Made by a program: the position numbers and the translations under genes. The notes below the pieces were generated by a model. It did no database searches and had not been told where the DNA came from. It saw only the letters and a list, made by a program, of their open reading frames with translations. A stretch of 6,573 bases of DNA from JBFLYE01 sp040756715 [NCBI: bacterium] (GTDB lineage Bacteria > UBA9089 > UBA9088). Of the stretch, positions 1-5,756 are shown one piece after another. Positions within the stretch are counted from its first letter, which is position 1. Each line of letters opens with the position of its first letter. The DNA lies in assembly GCA_040756715.1 (NCBI GenBank), contig JBFLYE010000202.1, positions 1 to 6,573 of the forward strand, in the 5' to 3' direction.

Positions 1-442
1 TATACCAAATTACTACTTTCTTCTTCCCAAATGCCCTAGCTTTATTTTTATTCCAACAAAATACATCTATCCGATAGTCTTGCCATTTAGGACTCATTCT
101 ATCATTGACCTCATAGAGTTTATCCTCAACAAACACCCAGCTTCCCATAGGTAAAATTTTCTCAAGGGGTCTTGATACAGCAATCCCGCCTTCTTTTACT
201 TTTTTATTAGTTGCTGTAATGAGTGGGTCGTTATCGCATTGCCCTTTATCTGGGGAATAGGCAGTTGCAACAACTTGTAGAGATTGAAGGCTATTTATCT
301 GGATGTCATTTTCTTCTTTCTGAAGCTTCCTGCCTTGCCATATCCCTATCTGGACCCCTACTGTGAAAATTCCTAACCCAATAACAAATCTAAATATCCA
401 TTTTTCTATGTCTATTTTTTTATTTTCTTTTGTTTTTTTCAT
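1..442 (-). CDS. 3D-domain (double-psi beta-barrel) membrane-anchored protein, 3' end cut by window edge
   Basis: The frame is open from ATG 442 to the window edge, giving 147 codons with no stop, so the C-terminus is missing. The start has a strong AGGAGG five bases upstream and overlaps the end of the RuvC-like gene by 23 nt. Residues 1-15 are Lys-rich, and about 16-34 form a hydrophobic segment (IFRFVIGLGIFTVGV), so it is an N-in signal anchor. After a short linker, residues from about 57 match the 3D-domain pattern of RlpA/MltA-like barrels: VVATAYSPDKG, then TAT, GGIAVS, LPMGSWVFVED, YEVNDRM and YRIDVF, then a final FGKKKVVI strand. The Asp in VNDRM and the Asp in RIDVF are the family's conserved acidic residues. 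Such domains occur in peptidoglycan-active lytic transglycosylases and phage lysis or cell-wall proteins. A cell-wall role outside the membrane is inferred from the family. Confidence 0.8.
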   Translation of the reverse strand, partial: MKKTKENKKIDIEKWIFRFVIGLGIFTVGVQIGIWQGRKLQKEENDIQINSLQSLQVVATAYSPDKGQCDNDPLITATNKKVKEGGIAVSRPLEKILPMGSWVFVEDKLYEVNDRMSPKWQDYRIDVFCWNKNKARAFGKKKVVIWY

Positions 443-992
443 TTTCTCCTCCTGATATCCTCCTTCCATATTCCATAAGGAGAAGAGCATCTGCATAGTT
501 GTGGTCAGGTTTTTTACACTTGTCCGTTCTATACAGGCTTACTTCTGGAAATAATCTCTCTGCCTGTAAAATAGCCTTTCCTTTAGGGTCATCCCCTGCA
601 CAATCCTTTAGCATTTCCCTTTTCCAAGTGCAAGGTTTAACTTTCACAAAAGGCAATTGCAAGGCACTAACTATACCTTCAATTATTCCCAATCCTCGTC
701 CCGTTTTGTATGATGAGACCCTACCTTCTTTGGGCATTACTCCTCCTTCTTCTATTACTACAAAAATTTTTGGAGGTATAAAAGTGGAAAAAGTTGAAAG
801 AGGGTAAATAAGTAAATCTTTTTTTATGTCAATAAAAATTTTTACTATTTTATGAATATTATAATCTCTTTTAGTCTTTGAAATTGCAATAGTAGGCATA
901 GGATGAACTTCAATCTTGTCATCGTTGATGGCAATTGCTCCTGTTATTCCTGGATCAATGCCAATATAAATCATTTTTCTTGTATTTCCCAT
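420..992 (-). CDS. RuvC-like Holliday junction resolvase
   Basis: This 190-residue protein has the RNase H-fold layout of RuvC resolvases, which cut four-way DNA junctions in a Mg2+-dependent reaction. The first strand is MIYIGIDPGITGAIA with catalytic Asp13. The second acidic site is FVVIEEGG (Glu81/82). A conserved KPCTWKREMLKD segment follows at 119-130. The C-terminal catalytic helix is DHNYADALLLMEYGRR, with Asp163, His164 and Asp168. All four expected acidic positions are present, so it is probably active. The length is near the usual 160-190 residues. Start: ATG 992 has GGAAG seven bases upstream. ATG 974, which overlaps the previous stop as ATGA and begins directly at MIYIGIDPG, is a real alternative (184 aa). 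In a phage operon it would resolve recombination or replication intermediates or debranch DNA before packaging. Confidence 0.9.
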   Translation of the reverse strand: MGNTRKMIYIGIDPGITGAIAINDDKIEVHPMPTIAISKTKRDYNIHKIVKIFIDIKKDLLIYPLSTFSTFIPPKIFVVIEEGGVMPKEGRVSSYKTGRGLGIIEGIVSALQLPFVKVKPCTWKREMLKDCAGDDPKGKAILQAERLFPEVSLYRTDKCKKPDHNYADALLLMEYGRRISGGENEKNKRK

Positions 993-1141
993 TTTATCGC
1001 TTCCAACTGATCTTCTATTACCTTAATTCTTTCTTCTATTTGAAGACAGCTTATAAATCTGCCTTGTTTTATTTTTTCTACTTCTTCCTTAAGAAGTAAA
1101 AGCTGTTTTTCTATTGTTTTAATGATTTGATTTATCTGCAT
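971..1141 (-). CDS. small coiled-coil protein, unknown function
   Basis: A 56-residue protein starting MQINQIIKTIEKQLLLLKEE. It is nearly all charged and aliphatic heptads (LLLLKEEVEKIKQ, then EERIKVIEDQLEAIKWEIQ), so it should be a short helical coiled coil. I recognise no family. ATG 1141 is preferred. A GTG at 1159 would add six residues but has no ribosome binding site, whereas AGGTGG stands 13 bases before ATG 1141, a rather long spacing. It overlaps the Mom-like gene by 10 nt. Its TGA lies in an ATGA with a possible start of the RuvC-like gene, so it is translationally coupled on both sides. A partner or regulator role for one of its neighbours is only a guess. Confidence 0.6.
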   Translation of the reverse strand: MQINQIIKTIEKQLLLLKEEVEKIKQGRFISCLQIEERIKVIEDQLEAIKWEIQEK

Positions 1142-1641
1142 TTTAAAATATATTCCCACCTAATCTTATCTCCTATTATCTGATCAGGATTACGAGTTCT
1201 CTTATGATGGGACCAAGAAGCAAATTTAGTTTTATGAGTAGCCACCCAGTTACTTGCTTCATAGATTGTTCCCAATGTGCAACTAGTATCTTGGTAGCTT
1301 ATTAGTCTTTTTATCTCTGGAAATTTTTGTCTAATCTTCTTAATCATTAAACTTATCATTTTGCTACAGGTATTTTTAGGACATTTGTCATTTACAGCTA
1401 ATCTTCTTAATTCTAAAATTTCTTTTCTATCCTTAAATTTATTCCCTGCAATCGGGCTTGTCCAAATCCCAATTGCATAAATTTCTTCTCCAAGAAATAA
1501 TCCGTAACAAACCCAGTAAGTGTTTCTGACTATATTTGATATAGAAATTCGTGGCAGATGGCTATGCCAGAGCCTATTTAATTCTGAAGCCAGCTTTGGT
1601 TTTATTTCTTTCACTTTAAATTGTTTAGGATTCAATTCCAT
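1132..1641 (-). CDS. Mom-like GNAT-fold DNA modification protein
   Basis: This 169-residue protein resembles the Mom family, whose founder in phage Mu converts adenine in DNA to a methylcarbamoylated form and so blocks many restriction enzymes. Visible family-type segments are LWHSHLPRI (24-31), ELRRLAVNDKCPKNTCSKMI (77-96, the GNAT strand, then the cofactor-loop position), ISYQDTSCTLGTIYEASNWVATHKTK (114-139) and KIRWEY (159-164). The order 'RLAV...PKNT.S......SYQDT...GTIYEASNW' is the typical Mom-like core. Mu Mom is longer, so this is a compact member. The start ATG 1641 has only a weak purine stretch upstream and overlaps the previous gene by 17 nt, so translation probably depends on coupling. 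Nucleotide-level activity and target sequence cannot be read from the sequence. A different GNAT N-acyltransferase is the main alternative. Confidence 0.78.
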   Translation of the reverse strand: MELNPKQFKVKEIKPKLASELNRLWHSHLPRISISNIVRNTYWVCYGLFLGEEIYAIGIWTSPIAGNKFKDRKEILELRRLAVNDKCPKNTCSKMISLMIKKIRQKFPEIKRLISYQDTSCTLGTIYEASNWVATHKTKFASWSHHKRTRNPDQIIGDKIRWEYILKCR

Positions 1642-1816
1642 ATTTCTTTCTATTTCCTTTCTTATGGCTCATTTTCTCTGCAATTCTAATGAGAAATCGT
1701 TGCAGAGAACCAAGATAGGGTTTTTTGATGATTACTTCATTGTTTCCTGCTGTGATTTTCAATTCTTTTTCTGCCTCATCAAAGACAAATTTAATATATT
1801 TCAATTCTTTTGTCAT
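1625..1816 (-). CDS. small hypothetical protein
   Basis: A 63-residue protein starting MTKELKYIKFVFDEAEKELK. The frame is open further upstream, but a perfect GGAGG five to six bases before ATG 1816 fixes the start there. The first half looks like two beta-strands with a turn (YIKFVFDEAEKELKITAGNNEVIIKKP). The second half is a basic helix (LQRFLIRIAEKMSHKKGNRKK). I do not recognise the family. It overlaps the zinc-ribbon gene upstream by 26 nt and the Mom-like gene downstream by 17 nt. Its ribosome binding site therefore lies inside the upstream coding region, and its translation leads straight into the Mom-like start. The basic tail is compatible with nucleic-acid binding, but this is not shown. 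Confidence 0.65.
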   Translation of the reverse strand: MTKELKYIKFVFDEAEKELKITAGNNEVIIKKPYLGSLQRFLIRIAEKMSHKKGNRKKYGIES

Positions 1817-1979
1817 TTTTTCCTCCTTTTTTATCATTTTTTTCGTTTGGCATTGGAATTTCTCTACCACAAACTGTGCATCTTAATTTTGTTCCTTTTC
1901 CTGCCGTATTAAATACTCTCATCCCTTTGCCATAACGCTCATCTTGAAAATTATTTTCACAATTACATTGTTTTATCAT
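1791..1979 (-). CDS. small zinc-ribbon protein
   Basis: A 62-residue protein with Cys5, Cys7, Cys34 and Cys37 (CNC near the N-terminus, CTVC in RCTVCGREIPMP), a CxC...CxxC arrangement fitting one structural zinc ion. The stretch NFQDERYGKGMRVFN between the pairs is like that of small phage and plasmid zinc-ribbon proteins I have seen. The tail (residues 45-58) is Lys/Asn/Asp-rich and probably disordered. ATG 1979 has AGGAGG nine bases upstream, inside the end of the preceding gene, which it overlaps by 17 nt. In Mu, a 62-residue zinc-finger protein (Com) sits before mom and activates its translation. The similar size, metal site and position here are suggestive, but the Cys spacing differs and homology is not shown. 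Confidence 0.75.
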   Translation of the reverse strand: MIKQCNCENNFQDERYGKGMRVFNTAGKGTKLRCTVCGREIPMPNEKNDKKGGKNDKRIEIY

Positions 1980-3285
1980 TAGTGATTACCTCCTTTTTTT
2001 CAAATTCTTGTTCTCCATGAATTCTTTCTTTTCTTTCTACCAACTGTTCCAGTTGTTTTTTTATTTCGTCCAGTTGCTCATCATTGGCTTTATTTAGCCC
2101 TTCTTTTATTCCTTCAGAAGTAAAAATTTGCTTAATAACAAAAGGGTCAATCCCTAATTCATTAAGCCGTTGTTGATTTTCTTTTATACTATCTATTTTT
2201 CTTTGTCTATCTTCTTCTTTTAACTCCTCCTCAAAGAGTTTTCCTTCTGACTTTTGTTTTTCTTCTTCTTCTATTTCCTTTCTAAATTTATAAAAGGCTA
2301 CCTTTGCCTGTGCGTCTGACAAACTTTTTAAAGAAGTCTCTCCTACTATCTCTTTTCCTTCCTTGTTGACAAAAGAAGTTAATTTGAGCAATTCCTGTTG
2401 CATAGCTGATAAATCGTCTTTATAAACCTCTTTCATTAGGTCCCCTAGTCGTTCCCGATAACTTTTTATAGGCGTATTTTCGTCATCTTCAACATTTTTT
2501 TCTTGAGGTGGCTTTATTTCTTGTGGCAATGTTGGTATATCTTCTTCATCTATATACTCAATAGGAGTATCATCCAACATTCCTTCTTCCTTTGGAGGCT
2601 CTATTTTGTAATCAATGGCTAATATTTGTTTAGTATTTTCAATGGCTTTATTTAAGTCTTCTACCTTCATTTTACAACCAAATCTGAAAAGGTAATGGAT
2701 GTTCATTTTTCCATCAGGAGATAGTATTTTCTCTGGTACTCTCTCTAGGGTTAAAGGGATGCCCCTACATCTGCCTACCATTGTCTGCCAATAAGCTATG
2801 GCATCCAGAATACGATTTATATTTGCTCCACTTCCCGTGTCTATTTGATATACTCCACCTAAAGAAACAAGAGGAAGAATTACCATTAGATGCCCTCTTT
2901 TATCGCAACTGTTTCGTGGGTCTTTACTTCCTAAATACTCACAGGGACATTTTTTCTCTTTCAGTTCCCTTGTTTCTGTATCCCAATATAGGGCTTCCTC
3001 TCCATTTCCTTTGCATTTTAGCCTGTTGTTAGCCCCATACATTTTGTAGCAGAAGGGGATAATTATTGTAGGGTCGTCAGAAGGGAACATAATATCAAGT
3101 ATTTTTGGTTGTTCTCCATGAATTGCTTTCACTTCTGGAGGGCAGTAAAAGTAATCTATTTCTATGGGGTATTCTCTCCCTGTTCGTCTACTTATTCCTT
3201 TTATTCCTAGCCTTATCTTTCCAAGTCTGGGCAAATATCTTGTTTCCCTCCAGCCCTTAATCTCTGTAAATGTTTTTCCGTTCAT
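1963..3285 (-). CDS. gp3 / recombination-directionality-factor-like protein with acidic C-terminal extension
   Basis: This 440-residue protein has two parts. Residues 1-220 show the pattern of the phage gp3-like (recombination directionality factor-like) family: YKMYGANNRLKCKGNGEEALYW (80-101), CPC (113-115), Cys127, GHLMVILPLVSLGGVYQIDTGSGANI (131-156), GRCRGIPLTLERVPEKILSPDGK (171-193). Cys91, Cys113, Cys115 and Cys127 could hold a zinc ion. The phiC31 member switches serine integrase from integration to excision, but most family members in phage operons are uncharacterised and may act in recombination or ssDNA handling. Residues 225-290 are acidic and proline-rich. Residues 300-345 (LTSFVNKEGKEIVGETSLKSLSDAQAKVAF) resemble a small C-terminal accessory segment seen on phage recombination proteins. 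The rest is coiled coil. AGGAGG lies eight bases before ATG 3285. The gene sits between a nuclease and RuvC, supporting a recombination role. Confidence 0.7.
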   Translation of the reverse strand: MNGKTFTEIKGWRETRYLPRLGKIRLGIKGISRRTGREYPIEIDYFYCPPEVKAIHGEQPKILDIMFPSDDPTIIIPFCYKMYGANNRLKCKGNGEEALYWDTETRELKEKKCPCEYLGSKDPRNSCDKRGHLMVILPLVSLGGVYQIDTGSGANINRILDAIAYWQTMVGRCRGIPLTLERVPEKILSPDGKMNIHYLFRFGCKMKVEDLNKAIENTKQILAIDYKIEPPKEEGMLDDTPIEYIDEEDIPTLPQEIKPPQEKNVEDDENTPIKSYRERLGDLMKEVYKDDLSAMQQELLKLTSFVNKEGKEIVGETSLKSLSDAQAKVAFYKFRKEIEEEEKQKSEGKLFEEELKEEDRQRKIDSIKENQQRLNELGIDPFVIKQIFTSEGIKEGLNKANDEQLDEIKKQLEQLVERKERIHGEQEFEKKEVITNDKTM

Positions 3286-3286
3286 T

Positions 3287-3547
3287 TTATTTACCTCCTT
3301 CCTCTAAACCTTTCAAGTTTTCGTTTATAAAGCTTACAAAAGCTTCATTTAACTTAATAAACACCTCTCTTTTTTTCAGGGAATTAAAGGAAACAGGGAA
3401 AATAAAGAGAAGTTTAAAGTCAGGAAAAGATTCTTCATCTTTCCAATTATTTATCCCTTCTAAATCCCTTACATACCCTCCACCCCTTTCCCAATTCTCC
3501 TTGTCTTGGGCTAATTGGGTTGCTTCTTCAGTTGTTAGGTTTTCCAT
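3287..3547 (-). CDS. hypothetical small protein
   Basis: An 86-residue soluble protein beginning MENLTTEEATQLAQDKENWE. It has an acidic, helical N-terminus, a GGGYVRDLEGINNW turn-rich segment (22-35), a hydrophobic strand-like core (FKLLFIFPVSF, 44-54) and a C-terminal helix (FIKLNEAFVSFINENLKGLE). No cysteines, no membrane segment and no motif I recognise. It overlaps the upstream 71-residue gene by 13 nt and has only a weak GAGAG before ATG 3547, so it probably relies on translational coupling. Its last codons (GGA GGT) double as the Shine-Dalgarno sequence of the gp3-like gene that starts one base after its stop, which explains the Gly-Gly-Lys terminus. Confidence 0.65.
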   Translation of the reverse strand: MENLTTEEATQLAQDKENWERGGGYVRDLEGINNWKDEESFPDFKLLFIFPVSFNSLKKREVFIKLNEAFVSFINENLKGLEEGGK

Positions 3548-3750
3548 TTATCTCTCAAATTAACTGCTTTTTCATATGCTTGTAAGCAGTCTTGTAAATA
3601 TTCTCCTAAAATAAAATCAGGAGTGTTGCTGATATTTTCTCGGCTATATTTGTTGATTAAACTATTTAATTCTAATTCAAATTCAGTCATTTCTCTTAAA
3701 GCCCCTTTAATCATATTGCAGTTATCATCTTGAATTATTTTATTATTCAT
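3535..3750 (-). CDS. conserved small phage protein of unknown function
   Basis: A 71-residue protein. After a short variable N-terminus, the core FELELNSLINKYSRENISNTPDFILGEYLQDCLQAYEKAVNLRDKW (24-69) closely follows a pattern I know from many small phage proteins: 'F..EL..LIN..S.EN.SNTPDFILA.YL..CL.A......R..WY'. These proteins are usually annotated only as hypothetical and lie in early or replication gene clusters. It should be an all-helical protein of about 8 kDa. Its function is unknown. ATG 3750 has AGGAGG seven bases upstream, located in the last codons of the nuclease gene, which it overlaps by 8 nt. The recognisable core supports both the gene call and the phage origin of the window. 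Confidence 0.78.
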   Translation of the reverse strand: MNNKIIQDDNCNMIKGALREMTEFELELNSLINKYSRENISNTPDFILGEYLQDCLQAYEKAVNLRDKWKT

Positions 3751-4822
3751 TTTTTACCTCCTTTAATTTGATGGTTAATCTCTCTGAAAATCCCTGTTCC
3801 TGACAATTTACAAGGATTTCCAAAGGTATAAGTTCTTTTTTAACACGGCAGGTCTCAATTAGCTTATTTGTGATGATATATTTTCCTGCAATTCCTTCTC
3901 TTACTCCTTTATTTTGTAATACTAATTTAATGTTTTCCTTTAATTTTTTGTTTTCCTTTTCTATCTCTTTGAGGTGCATATCTGTTTCAAGATAATAACC
4001 ACAAAGGATCTCTAATTCCTCTGTTAAGTCAACCCCTGTTGCTAATTCTTCAAATTCTTTTTGGTAATTCTCCCAGCAAAGTTCACTGAATGGACAATAT
4101 AAAATATCACAGTGCCAACTATCCCTCTTATATTGCCTCTTGGGAATGGTTTTTTTTTCTGCATAGTCTTCTACTTCTTGAAATTTTTTAAAGGAATTCT
4201 TTACTATATCGGGATAATCTCTATTGATTTCAATAGGTTTCATCCCTTTTGTTGATACAAACATTTGATTTACTTTCAAGCAATCCTTTAAGTAATCATA
4301 ACTTAAAGTGAATTCTAAATATTGGGCTGTATTTTTATTTTTTACAAGCAGAATTCCCTCTGTTATTCCTGAAATTTCTTTCAATCCCCTTAAATATATG
4401 GCACATTGAGCCAAATTATTTACATCGGGATTGCCTTTTGCCTGTTCCTGCCAAGAGAAATGATTGATAGCTTTATGCTCCAGTAAGTATTCTTTACCTT
4501 CCAAGTCTTGCAAAATACCATCAATCTTGCCTTTTAGAATGAAAGGATAGCCTTCCCATCTGCATTCTATTTGCATTTGTTGGCTATGGATTTTGTAGGC
4601 TGTCTTTCTAATCCAATCTAGGGTTAGTTCCTCATGCCAGGCACTATCATCAAAAACTATTATACCTCTTCCTGATAGGGGAGTTTGAGAAAAATTGAGC
4701 CTCCAATACACTAGCTGTCTCAAACATCTATCTTCTCCAGCAAGAGATGGTCTAGGGTAGTATTTGCTTTCCTTTTCTTTATATTCTTGCTCAGCAATTT
4801 TGTGAATTATCTCGGCTATCAT
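3743..4822 (-). CDS. PD-(D/E)XK exonuclease, Cas4/RecB type, with predicted 4Fe-4S cluster
   Basis: This 359-residue nuclease has all the expected active-site motifs. His63 sits in AWHEEL; Asp101 in LKGKIDG; Glu115 and Lys117 in LLEHKA; and Gln139/Tyr143 form the QxxxY motif in AQCAIYL. One cysteine near the N-terminus (Cys33, in DRCLRQLVYWR) and three near the end of the nuclease domain (Cys238, Cys243, Cys249) make the AddB/Cas4-type iron-sulfur staple. Family members degrade DNA with Mg2+/Mn2+, commonly producing ssDNA tails for recombination. Residues 260-305 form a coiled coil (HLKEIEKENKKLKENIKL), followed by a small domain typical of phage versions. There are no cas1/cas2 genes or CRISPR array here, so a phage recombination or DNA-processing role is likelier than CRISPR adaptation. 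The start ATG 4822 overlaps the previous stop as ATGA. Confidence 0.88.
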   Translation of the reverse strand: MIAEIIHKIAEQEYKEKESKYYPRPSLAGEDRCLRQLVYWRLNFSQTPLSGRGIIVFDDSAWHEELTLDWIRKTAYKIHSQQMQIECRWEGYPFILKGKIDGILQDLEGKEYLLEHKAINHFSWQEQAKGNPDVNNLAQCAIYLRGLKEISGITEGILLVKNKNTAQYLEFTLSYDYLKDCLKVNQMFVSTKGMKPIEINRDYPDIVKNSFKKFQEVEDYAEKKTIPKRQYKRDSWHCDILYCPFSELCWENYQKEFEELATGVDLTEELEILCGYYLETDMHLKEIEKENKKLKENIKLVLQNKGVREGIAGKYIITNKLIETCRVKKELIPLEILVNCQEQGFSERLTIKLKEVKNE

Positions 4823-5448
4823 TTCTTTTGATAATCTTCTATTTCAATAATCTTATTTTTTTGTGTTTGGTCTGTTAGTTCTGGGTCTTCTGGAATTTCT
4901 TCATCTATATAAAATTGCCCTTTGACTCTTTTGTTGTTTCCTTGATTTCTATAAGCCCTTATAAAGCCCTCATAATCAAATTTGCGAAATCCTTGTTGAA
5001 AAGGAATTTTGCTTTTGATTCTTTCGTGAGGGAAAAAAGAGCCTCCAATCAATAGATTAAGCTTTTTTAAACCTAATTTTTCAATTTCTTCAAGTATTTC
5101 TTTAATTGTCAAGGAAGAATTACAGACATACGAGGCAGTAATAATATATTCTCCACAACCTCGTTCAATTTTCTTTCCTATATCTGAAGAAGAAGAAAGA
5201 CTTATTTTTCCTTTCTCTACAAGATTTCTGACTGCTTCACTTGGGATACCATAGATATTGTTTAATTTGAAAAAACCAAACAAAACTGAGCCCTTAGAAT
5301 CTCCTTGAAAAAGGTATATAGTATCTCCCCAATTCATATTCTTGAGGCGTTTTATATCAATCCTTCTGCTTATACCTATCTTTTCCGCTTCTTTTACGAA
5401 GGCGTTGATAGTGTAATACTTTTTCCCAATGAAATGTAGCCAAATCAT
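4819..5448 (-). CDS. unrecognised 209-residue protein, first gene of the long operon
   Basis: I cannot assign a known family with confidence. The N-terminal part (1-68) is rich in strands and reads FIGKKYYTINAFVKEAEKIGISRRIDIKRLKNMNWGDTIYLF, then VLFGFFKLNNIYGIP. The sequence 'SRR....L....WGD.IYL.......LFGFF....I.GI' gives the impression of a small beta-barrel such as a PUA/ASCH-like RNA- or base-binding fold, which is inference only. Residues 88-110 contain CGEYIITASYVC. Residues 113-134 form a Leu/Lys-rich helix. A conserved-looking QGFRKFDYEGFIRAYRNQ follows at 151-169. The tail (183-209) is acidic and probably disordered. The start ATG 5448 has only a weak TTGGA upstream. It overlaps the nuclease gene by 4 nt (ATGA), so the two are translationally coupled and may act together. 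Confidence 0.75.
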   Translation of the reverse strand: MIWLHFIGKKYYTINAFVKEAEKIGISRRIDIKRLKNMNWGDTIYLFQGDSKGSVLFGFFKLNNIYGIPSEAVRNLVEKGKISLSSSSDIGKKIERGCGEYIITASYVCNSSLTIKEILEEIEKLGLKKLNLLIGGSFFPHERIKSKIPFQQGFRKFDYEGFIRAYRNQGNNKRVKGQFYIDEEIPEDPELTDQTQKNKIIEIEDYQKK

Positions 5449-5507
5449 TTTAGTTTATTCCAAGTTAACATAATATATATTATAAGTTGTTATAAATTGT
5501 CATTATT
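5449..5507 (-). promoter_or_regulatory. probable operon promoter and operator-like repeats
   Basis: This 59-bp gap separates the helix-turn-helix gene from the long operon. Read on the minus strand it offers a -35-like ATGACA (5503-5498), an 18-bp spacer and a -10-like TATATA (5479-5474), a moderate match. A perfect 14-bp palindrome, ATAATATATATTAT, covers 5470-5483 and overlaps that -10. On the plus strand two adjacent near-direct repeats follow, TATAAGTTGT (5481-5490) and TATAAATTGT (5491-5500), overlapping the -35 and spacer. This is the pattern expected of a repressible promoter, but no transcript start is proven. Confidence 0.45.
5481..5502 (+). repeat. tandem operator-like boxes
   Basis: TATAAGTTGTTA (5481-5492) and TATAAATTGTCA (5491-5502) are adjacent copies of a box YATAARTTGTYA. 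A third copy, CATAAGTTGTCA, is at 5735-5746 over the -35 of the helix-turn-helix gene. Sites upstream of both the regulator and the operon fit a binding site of that regulator. In such AT-rich DNA, chance is a serious alternative. Confidence 0.4.
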
Positions 5508-5711
5508 TTAAGTAACTCTTAAAATTTCTTTAACTTTTAATAAATCTTTAGGATTTAAATAATAATCCTTTGAAATAGGGTCTTGTTTTATATAACCTTT
5601 AAAGACCCCTTTTTCTATATATCTGTAAAATGTGCGTAAAGAAATTTTTAAAATGGGAAGTAAATCCATTGTTCCTAGTTTATTCATCAATCTATTAGGC
5701 TTCCCCTTCAT
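5508..5711 (-). CDS. small helix-turn-helix (MerR/excisionase-like) DNA-binding protein
   Basis: A 67-residue protein starting MKGKPNRLMNKLGTMDLLPIL. The core LGTMDLLPILKISLRTFYRYIEKGVFKGYI fits a MerR/excisionase-type winged helix: a first helix with the xxLLPILKIS pattern, a recognition helix LRTFYRYIEKG, then a wing and YYLNPKDLLKVKEIL. Such proteins act as excisionases or small transcription regulators. Start: the frame is open up to a TTG at 5747, but that TTG is part of the promoter's -35 box, so it cannot be used from this promoter. ATG 5711 lies at or one base from the expected transcription start, so the mRNA would be leaderless. An internal ATG 5687 (59 aa) is the alternative, with GGGGAAG about 12 bases upstream. 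Related operator-like boxes occur at its own promoter and before the next operon, suggesting autoregulation and control of the operon. Confidence 0.7.
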   Translation of the reverse strand: MKGKPNRLMNKLGTMDLLPILKISLRTFYRYIEKGVFKGYIKQDPISKDYYLNPKDLLKVKEILRVT

Positions 5712-5718
5712 TTTTATA

Positions 5719-5747
5719 ATTATAAATAAATATACATAAGTTGTCAA
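5719..5747 (-). promoter_or_regulatory. consensus sigma-70-type promoter of the helix-turn-helix gene
   Basis: On the minus strand TTGACA (5747-5742), a 17-bp spacer and TATAAT (5724-5719) match the housekeeping promoter consensus at all twelve positions and at ideal spacing. Transcription should start near 5712, immediately before ATG 5711. A sequence on the plus strand at 5735-5746 (CATAAGTTGTCA) overlaps the -35 and resembles the repeats at 5481-5502, so the promoter may be repressible. Confidence 0.85.
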
Positions 5748-5756
5748 GAAAAATTT

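Noticed and set aside
499-807. Plus-strand open frame opposite the RuvC-like gene.
   Set aside because: Shadow of a well-supported gene, with no recognisable protein features.
1817-1870. An upstream start at 1870 for the 63-residue gene.
   Set aside because: No ribosome binding site, whereas ATG 1816 has an ideal GGAGG.
1520-1912. Plus-strand open frame of 130 residues.
   Set aside because: It lies across four minus-strand genes, its translation is Phe/Cys/Leu-rich as expected for the complement of Lys/Glu-rich genes, and it has no ribosome site.
2781-3563. Plus-strand open frames at 2781-3032 and 3270-3563.
   Set aside because: Opposite conserved parts of the gp3-like gene and its upstream neighbour, with no supporting signals.
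3743-4822. The nuclease as a CRISPR-associated Cas4.
   Set aside because: No cas1/cas2 or array is present, and the C-terminal coiled coil and phage neighbours fit a phage recombination nuclease better.
5712-5747. A TTG start at 5747 for the helix-turn-helix gene.
   Set aside because: The TTG is the -35 box itself and would not be transcribed from this promoter.
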